Below are positions 57,778-64,000 of a DNA stretch of 64,000 nucleotides, piece after piece. The translations under genes and the position numbers were made by a program. The DNA is from Strigamia acuminata (lineage: Eukaryota; Arthropoda; Chilopoda; Geophilomorpha; Linotaeniidae). Position 1 is the first letter of the stretch. Every line of letters begins with the position of its first letter. The notes under the pieces were generated by a model. The model saw only the letters and a program-made list of their open reading frames with translations, ran no database searches and was not told the origin of the DNA. The stretch spans positions 8,892,427-8,956,426 of the forward strand of contig OX442315.1 in NCBI GenBank assembly GCA_949358305.1, written 5' to 3'.

Positions 57778-58468
57778 CTTCATTTCGTCGCCATTCATTT
57801 CGTTGCCCTCGTACTTTTTTTGCTAAATGTTTTTTTGGAAAAATTTTTTTCATTTCGTTGCCCTCATTTCATCAACATATCATTTTGTCGCCATATCATT
57901 TCGTCGCCATATTATTTCGTTGCCATGTCATTGTTGTGGCCACAATTTAGCCACAATTTGGCCACAAGTTTGCCAGAATTTCGCCATAATTGGGCCACAA
58001 TTTGGCCATAATTTAGCCACAAGTTGGCCGGAATTTGGCCAGAATTTAGCGATAATTTTGCCAGAATTTGGCCATAATTTGGTCACAAGTTTGCCAGAAT
58101 TTGGCAACAATTTTGCCAGAATTTCTCCAGAATTTGGCAACAATTTTGCCAGAATTTCTCCAGAATTTGGCAACAATTTTGCCAGAATTTCTCCATAATT
58201 TTGTCATAATTTGGCCACAAGTTTGCCAGAATTTTGCAACAATTTTGCCATAATTTTGCCATAATATTGCCATAAGTTTGCCATCACTTCGTGTTCAGTT
58301 TGGGTTGTTTCGGTTACTTAGCCGTATCATTTCGTCGCCCTTCATTTCGTCGCCTTTTTTCTGTTTTGGGTGTCATTTCGTCGCCTTTTTTCTGTTTTGG
58401 GTGTCATTTCGTCGCCAAAAACGGCGGCGAAATGACACGGCGACGAAATGAAGGGCGACGAAATGAAG
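57778..58468. mobile_element. 691-bp element with CATTTCGTCGCC inverted ends and an internal minisatellite
   Basis: Each end carries two CTTCATTTCGTCGCC-like units, inverted with respect to the other end. Extra CATTTCGTCGCC copies are scattered inside (57850-57925, 58325-58410). The core is the 11-bp array described separately. The target duplication is not clear. A fragment lies at 3572. Confidence 0.6.
57939..58280 (+). repeat. 11-bp minisatellite 3 (GCCAGAATTTG)n
   Basis: About 31 variable copies (GCCACAATTTG, GCCAGAATTTC, GCAACAATTTT and similar). It produces long false frames on both strands. Related in consensus to minisatellites 1 and 2. Confidence 0.9.
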
Positions 58469-59720
58469 AAACCCTCATGTGAACCTAATGAAACGCTTTA
58501 AAAGTGGAATTGCTAGTGATTGGCTCACCACATTTAAATTTTGTTTGTTACGACGTTTAATCTAAGCGTTACTCTCGATGGGGACGCATTGAACAAGCTA
58601 AGACTATTCACGAACGAGTATTAAAATGAATAAAATAAAAATTGCAGTCTTTCATTTTTGAGTAATCAACCTCTGTATAAGCCGCACATTTTAATCGGAG
58701 AAGTACTGTATATTTTAAATTCAGAAAACTCAATTTTGAGGCATTGCCAAACCTGACTATGAAAATTAGCCCTAGTGGTTGTCACTAACACAACAACATT
58801 ATTCAGTGTAGTATCATAACATGTAATAACACCAGATGATGCAACAAAAAAATTTACTTGTTTATTGTTGTGAAGATGTAAATTATGCATCTTCCACTTA
58901 GTAATAAAGGAGTGTGAGTGTGAAAAGAGTAAAATTTGCATTACCATTATGAAATCTTGAACAATGAAAAGTGTGCAGCCAATCCAAGTGGTAATTTAAG
59001 AAAATAATGTGTCCTGCCATTTCTTTCAAACAATATATCTTTTGTGATTTGAGTGAGAGAGCCCTATCTGGAATGCTAATTTTTCATATAATTTCTTAGT
59101 CCTAACCTGCCAACCTCAAGATAAAAATGTCATTGGGTTTTTTTTCCTGCTTAACTTGTCAGACTACAAATGAAAAAGAAACCACCCTGATATGCCTAGC
59201 TGGGTCAAATTGCCAGCTGTTTGCACACTCAAAATTCTACATAGGGAATGTAAAGTGCTAAAATGAGGTTTTAAAGTCACTTTTTTCTCCTAAGCTGGGA
59301 AAAAAATTAGGGGTCCTTTCGAGTCTGAATTTTTAGATACCGGTTTTATATTTAGGACATTTAGGTTAAGGAGTTCCAGTTGAATATCTTTGAGACAATT
59401 AAAGGTAGAACCAATTTGTTAATACCATTAAAAAGGAAGTGTTGGTGGCCATTTTAATGGTGCTATTAAGTTCCAAGTAAAAGTGAAATTGAAAAAATTT
59501 ACAAACAAGTGTTGCACTGAAGCATCAATAATTTTAAGCGCAGTTCAGTAAAATAATGAATTGTTAGATAAATAATCCAGCAAAAATATTAAATGTTGCA
59601 ATAACAAATGGTTTGTGCATACTCGTATATCGCTACGCTAGCGGTGTAAATCGGCTATTCCAATGTATAAGCTTATAAAACTGGAAATGTTTTAAGTGAA
59701 TTTATAAAAGAACTTAAATC
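58469..59720. other. Intergenic, nothing recognised
   Basis: Short frames only; no repeat ends or RNA genes seen. Confidence 0.4.
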
Positions 59721-59722
59721 TA

Positions 59723-60139
59723 CCGTATTACCTCACATTAAGCTGCATGCCGGTATAATTCGAGTTATACCGGCATGCCGATAAACCTCGTTTATAACGG
59801 CATGCCGGTGTAAGTGAGTACGAATTTTTTTTTAAAGAATTTAGCCAAAACAACCAAAAAAATCATTTTTAGATGTCCAAAATGTAGGAAATTTGTATAA
59901 CATTACCCAAATTTTAGTAGTAATCTTCAGAATATCAATAAAACTGAAATTTCAGACCCAAAATTCAATATAATTATTCATCTGGGCTCTTTAAAAAAAA
60001 AACAAGAAAAAAAAGTTTTTCACTTATACCGGCATGTTTCGTTTTATATCGGCATGCCGGTATACACTTTTTGGACAAAATTTTAAAAACCTGCTAAACC
60101 CATGCCCAACGGCATGCCGCTTTATGTGAGGTAATACGG
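59723..60139. mobile_element. 417-bp MITE, TA target, CCGTATTACCTCAC ends
   Basis: TA at both sides (59721-59722, 60140-60141). Inverted ends CCGTATTACCTCACATTAAG and CTTTATGTGAGGTAATACGG. The palindromic motif CGGCATGCCG occurs several times near both ends, as expected for transposase-binding repeats. Full-length member of the family seen as fragments at 20268, 22827 and 32257. Confidence 0.8.
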
Positions 60140-60234
60140 TATGTAAATTGTGATCATTTGGGTAGCAGGAAAATGTATATGTAAGTGGGACTCTATAATA
60201 CGCACGACATTCTTATGTGTGACGTTGGTGTTAA

Positions 60235-60578
60235 GGCTCGTTTACATTTTTGCGAAATTGCGTTCGAATTGATGCAAACGCGAAAATTTCACGCAGGAAA
60301 ATTCGAGTGGCAACCCTTCGCACGCGAAATTTCAGAGTAGACTTGAAGTCTACTTTTTCGCTTCGCTTGGAAAGTTTGCACGCGTTGGCCAATGACAGAC
60401 GAGATAGCGTATGTCGTCACCAACTTCACAATTGATTCTTGCTTAATCTCGTCTGAAACGAGACTTCACTTCATCACTTTTCTTTGCTTCATTGAGAACA
60501 TGAGAAGCAAATTTTTTCGCGCAAATTTTTGGGCGGGACCATTTCACGTGCTAAATTTTGCAACAATGTAAACGAGCC
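60235..60578. mobile_element. 344-bp MITE with GGCTCGTTTACAT ends
   Basis: Inverted ends GGCTCGTTTACATTTTTGCG and CAACAATGTAAACGAGCC. Internal GCGAAAATTTC-type motifs occur on both strands. The ends are Harbinger-like but the target duplication is unclear. The short frame inside is not a gene. Confidence 0.6.
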
Positions 60579-60757
60579 TTCATGCATACTGTTTGCATGC
60601 ATATTCACGACGACCCGCGACATTAAATTGTGTGATTATTCACTTGCGCGAATTGTTAGAGCTTTTAAAGGTCATTCCAGGGGAAACTCCATTTTTTTAA
60701 TGAACACCCCAATTTTTCTTACAGATTCTTAACTTTCCCATAGCAATGCCTGGTTAC

Positions 60758-60907
60758 TATACTCTTTCCGAACTCAAGAAGAGCCCTGGAAGCTGGGCTC
60801 CCATTGGCCGAGTTATCTCACTAGTGTAGCAGTAGTTGCATTGCAGTTCCAAGTAGGCCAATGGGAGCCCAGCTTCCAGGGCTCTTCTTGAGTTCGGAAA
60901 GAGTATA
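60758..60907. repeat. 150-bp hairpin with perfect 52-bp arms
   Basis: Arms 60758-60809 and 60856-60907 are exact inverted copies around a 46-bp centre. It starts TATACTCTTTCCG, so TA flanks are possible. Probably a small foldback MITE. Confidence 0.75.
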
Positions 60908-61149
60908 CAAGTGTATTTATGGTCAGTCATTTCTGTCTTCTTTTCAAAAATCCTTCTGCACATGTGCACAATCACATTTATCCAGGTGCAATCGCATTTT
61001 TCCTGACAGAAGCACATGTTGTAGAAGTAATTTTAATACGCCACCTAGTGCAAACAGATGGCAAAACGGTATATGACGCTCCCATTAAGGGTGTTTTATG
61101 CCATAAATATTCAATTATCTTGTAATAATTAAAAAAAGCCTTGGTTTAT

Positions 61150-61222
61150 GAATTCAGGATTCAGGATTTAAGAATTCAGGATTTAGGAATGAATTCAGGA
61201 TTTAGAAATGAATTCAGGATTT
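61150..61222. repeat. Short tandem repeat of GAATTCAGGATTTA
   Basis: About five irregular copies of a 14-22 bp unit containing GAATTCAGGATT. Confidence 0.75.
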
Positions 61223-61943
61223 AGAATTGAAAATAGATAATGTTATTTATTCTCTTTGCCGCTCGAAACCAAACAACTTTTCTCTGAATCATTTTTTTAA
61301 TCAAAAGCTTAGTTTTTCTTTTATTTATAAATGTCACCTTAGGTGCCTCACCCTGTACACCATTTATCTTCTAATTGCAAAAATAAATTTTGCAAACAGC
61401 ACACGGGTGCGCAATTAGAAGATATACGCTACGGTAGTTATTTTTTTATGCTTTAAAAGTAAATGTTTGCATTGCTTTGATAGTGCAGGAATCAATAGGA
61501 TGAAAATTGCAAGCTAAATTCAATTTTCTGGTTCTGTCAATTCTCAAAGGCAAACTTTGCCACTCTTATAAGCGCCATTCATGCTTTCAACTTCAATATT
61601 TTTCTTAAAGATTGGACAATGACTGACAATTCATTTGACATAATGTGACACTCAATCTTCTTTCCTATTTTTGGGTAACTGAAAGGCTTAACTTAAATGT
61701 CATGTGGAATGAAAATCTAATTTCTACAAATTGTATTATTTTCTGCATGTTTGTTTTCCAAAAAAAAAAATTCAATTTTCTAGAAATACCAAGTAAGTTG
61801 AATCCCCTAAAATGGTTGAAAAAATTGGTAGATGGGATCTCACTCTTTAAATACGATCAATCAGGATTGTTTTTAGTCGAGGATACTAAAAATAAAGGAT
61901 AATAGAAGTAATATTGTGTGATAAATTACTCTTCAAGAAAGTT

Positions 61944-62410
61944 TTGCGGGATGCATTTTTCCCTTACAGTTAAACACTATACGGTATAAAAATAGTGTAA
62001 GGGAAAAATGATAAAATAAGTTTTTGCGGATTGCATTTTTCCCTTACGTGATCACCGAAACTGTAGCAGTCTCTTTTGAAAAAAATTAGAAACAATTCTT
62101 GTATTTTACTGCTTCAAAACCACCTTTATTATTGTGTATTAAAACCAAATGAAAGAGAAAACAATCATATAAACCTTAATACCTGCCCTTCGTGCGATCG
62201 ACGCGAAGAAATTAAAATGGCGGCGAATGAGGTCGTTGCTAATCCAAATTTTAAGGCCTTGATGTAAATAGTGGAAAACTATCGGATTGGCTGCGCTATA
62301 TTTTATTTTGGTGTTCAAAACGATACACTAAAGGTTATTTGCTCCACGATACACTATACTATTTAAATTGTGTATCGTGGAGCTAAATAAGGGAAAAATG
62401 CATCCCGCAA
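61944..62410. mobile_element. 467-bp element with TTGCGGGATGCATTTTTCCC ends
   Basis: Inverted ends TTGCGGGATGCATTTTTCCC (61944) and GGGAAAAATGCATCCCGCAA (62410). A third copy of the motif lies inside at about 62024 and an inverted GTAAGGGAAAAATG at 61999. It encloses a start-like ATGGCGGCG at 62217. Confidence 0.65.
62217..62263 (+). other. Possible first exon with TISU-type start
   Basis: AAAATGGCGGCGAATG followed by a short frame MAANEVVANPNFKAL and a GTAAAT donor at 62264. Unspliced it meets TAA at once. Composition is unlike its surroundings. No downstream exon was identified. Confidence 0.25.
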
Positions 62411-63257
62411 GGTTTTTTTGGGAAAATAAAAAATTGTAATAATAAAATGTAAAATTTAATGTTTAAAATTGCTGTTCAGTCGCAAAATGACCTTATGATT
62501 GGAACTTCTTTTCATTTCATTTTTTATGGCCTTAGATTAAAACTTCGGCATGAACGTACTGTAGAAATTCAATTGAAGGAAGAGCAGTTTGTGTTAATTT
62601 ATTATTTATTTGTGCAATTTAAATTTTGAATAGTTACAAGCATATTTATGCTCTCACCAATTGAATCCATCTAATCCACTCATTTATTATTTACAATGAA
62701 CTGCGATTAATTTGCTGGTGAAACAGACAAGAAGCTTTCAATTTCCATTAATTTATAACCAACTGCTGTTGCTTGTCATCAACTTTAATTCGTTTTATAT
62801 TGCACTATTACTTTAACGTTCCCAATATATTAAAATTCAAGTGAATAACCCATCCATATTTATGGCCTCAGTTTTGCATACACACATTGGCACTTTGGCA
62901 TTTCAATAATGATCTTCTATTGTTGTTTTCATTGCCAAAAATATTGTTTTTGTTTGTTATAACTTTTCTGATATTTATTCTGTTGATATATTGTTTACTT
63001 CATTGTCACACACCCAAAATTAATCAAATAAAGTTTGTTTGGTTAACAAACCAATGTTATCAACAATAAAAAAATACATAAAATAAATATTCACATCATG
63101 TACACAAAGATAAAAGAGAGGAAAAATTGAAGGAACAACAAACACCCACAAAAGACACACAGCAGAATAAAAAGATTGCTGGAGCAAACAAAAATCAACT
63201 ACAATATAGTAGATTAAAGTGGTACTGACAAAACGAAAACAAAAACATTTAACTTTA
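62411..63257. other. Intergenic, nothing recognised
   Basis: AT-rich, A-rich near 63060-63240. No feature seen. Confidence 0.45.
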
Positions 63258-63510
63258 GGAGACCAAGATAAATTGAATAGTACTAAGTTGATGGTGCTCT
63301 ACAACTTTGTGATTGGAAATTTTGCTCTAACCTGATTGGTTTAGAAGTTAGCAAGTGAATGACCTTGAAAATGGCCTTCAAGGTCAAATTTGATAACATT
63401 ATTGGATTGCTCTCACCCAACTTCCTGTACGATCACTTCATCAAAGTTGGCCTAGATGCATTTGCTCAGGAAATATTTGAGGGGAACAGACTTATCTTCC
63501 ACCCTGTATA
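63258..63510 (+). repeat. Repeat family D, copy 5
   Basis: Best-kept copy: AATTGAATAGTACTAAGTTG, GGTGCTCTACAACTTTG, GACCTTGAAAATGGCCTTC, then CACCCTGTATAA at the end. Confidence 0.6.
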
Positions 63511-64000
63511 ACGTGATTTGAAAACGAGTGTGTTGCGCGCGCTTATGTATTGTTGCAAATTATCGAATATAGTTCGACTCCTGTACTTCATAGAGTGAAC
63601 ACTTGTTTCATGTTTAACCGTTCAACCCGCGTGTCACCGTTCATTTATCGACTTAGGAATCGCTTCTGCTAGCATTACATGTGTGTTGGTTACTACCCGT
63701 TTGCACCATTTTGAATTTAAATTTTGTGGCATTTGATCTGGTTAGCTAAATTGAAAGTTGTCTCAATCTAATTTTAAAAATACACTCTGCTATCTAATCA
63801 CTCTGCACCAAGTTTAGACAACAAAACACGTTTAAAATATAAACATGCTTCTTAATAGACTTTCTCAATTTATTGCAGTTAAAAGATGGTAGTTTGATTT
63901 TTTTACACACTTTTGCTTTGTATATCCCAGTTAAGGCGTGGTTAGTGCAAACTGAGCAGGGGACTGGTTTCGCTGCATTAGCGATTTCATTAGAAGTCTG

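Noticed and set aside
57827-58273. Repeating frames resembling repeat proteins on both strands
   Set aside because: Same reason: 11-bp minisatellite inside an inverted-repeat element.
1-64000. CRISPR arrays, operons, bacterial promoters
   Set aside because: Spliceosomal introns, pol III tRNA genes and retrotransposons show this is nuclear eukaryotic DNA; tandem arrays have no spacer-repeat pattern.

Overview
This window is an AT-rich stretch of animal nuclear DNA, most likely from an arthropod or a related invertebrate. The species cannot be told from the sequence. The evidence for an animal genome is: GT-AG introns of 53-87 bp, two tRNA-Glu genes with internal pol III boxes, BEL/Pao and Ty1/copia retrotransposons, many TA- and TTAA-target DNA transposon remnants, and small secreted cystine-knot peptides.

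Layout. Positions 1-2094 hold an inverted copy of a duplicated block that carries the end of a cystine-knot (ICK) peptide gene. Positions 4008-16815 form a nested retrotransposon composite. A complete minus-strand BEL/Pao element (1738-residue gag-pol, 771-bp LTRs) abuts a minus-strand Copia element (1362-residue gag-pol, truncated 5' LTR). Both lie between two apparently identical 361-bp direct repeats. Positions 16816-30000 are mostly non-coding, with MITEs, an 11-bp minisatellite and scattered repeats. A complete two-exon ICK gene lies at 30046-30292, followed by a second 11-bp minisatellite. Positions 34551-37825 and 40211-48385 are two direct copies of the ICK-bearing block, each with an intact gene encoding the same 58-residue peptide. 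The second copy is interrupted by a decayed Copia element (41835-46787, 5-bp target duplication ATTGG) and by a solo LTR. A 1.2-kb foldback element with 523-bp arms and a GC-rich LTR-like block lie between them. Positions 48386-53178 hold the two tRNA-Glu genes. A spliced host gene of unknown function starts at 53179. The remainder is a dense field of short inverted-repeat elements and a third 11-bp minisatellite.

How the parts relate. Four ICK genes share one architecture: signal peptide in exon 1, one phase-2 intron, all six core cysteines in exon 2. They sit in a block that has been duplicated directly and in inversion. Transposon insertions date the copies: a TTAA MITE is present in all three blocks and so came first, while a TA-target MITE, a solo LTR and a Copia element are each private to one copy. 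The two youngest ICK genes are far more alike across the gene than in nearby upstream flank, which points to gene conversion or very recent exchange. Most of the other short open frames are shadows or transposon remnants. A few protein-like islands that may be exons of unrecognised genes are listed at low confidence.
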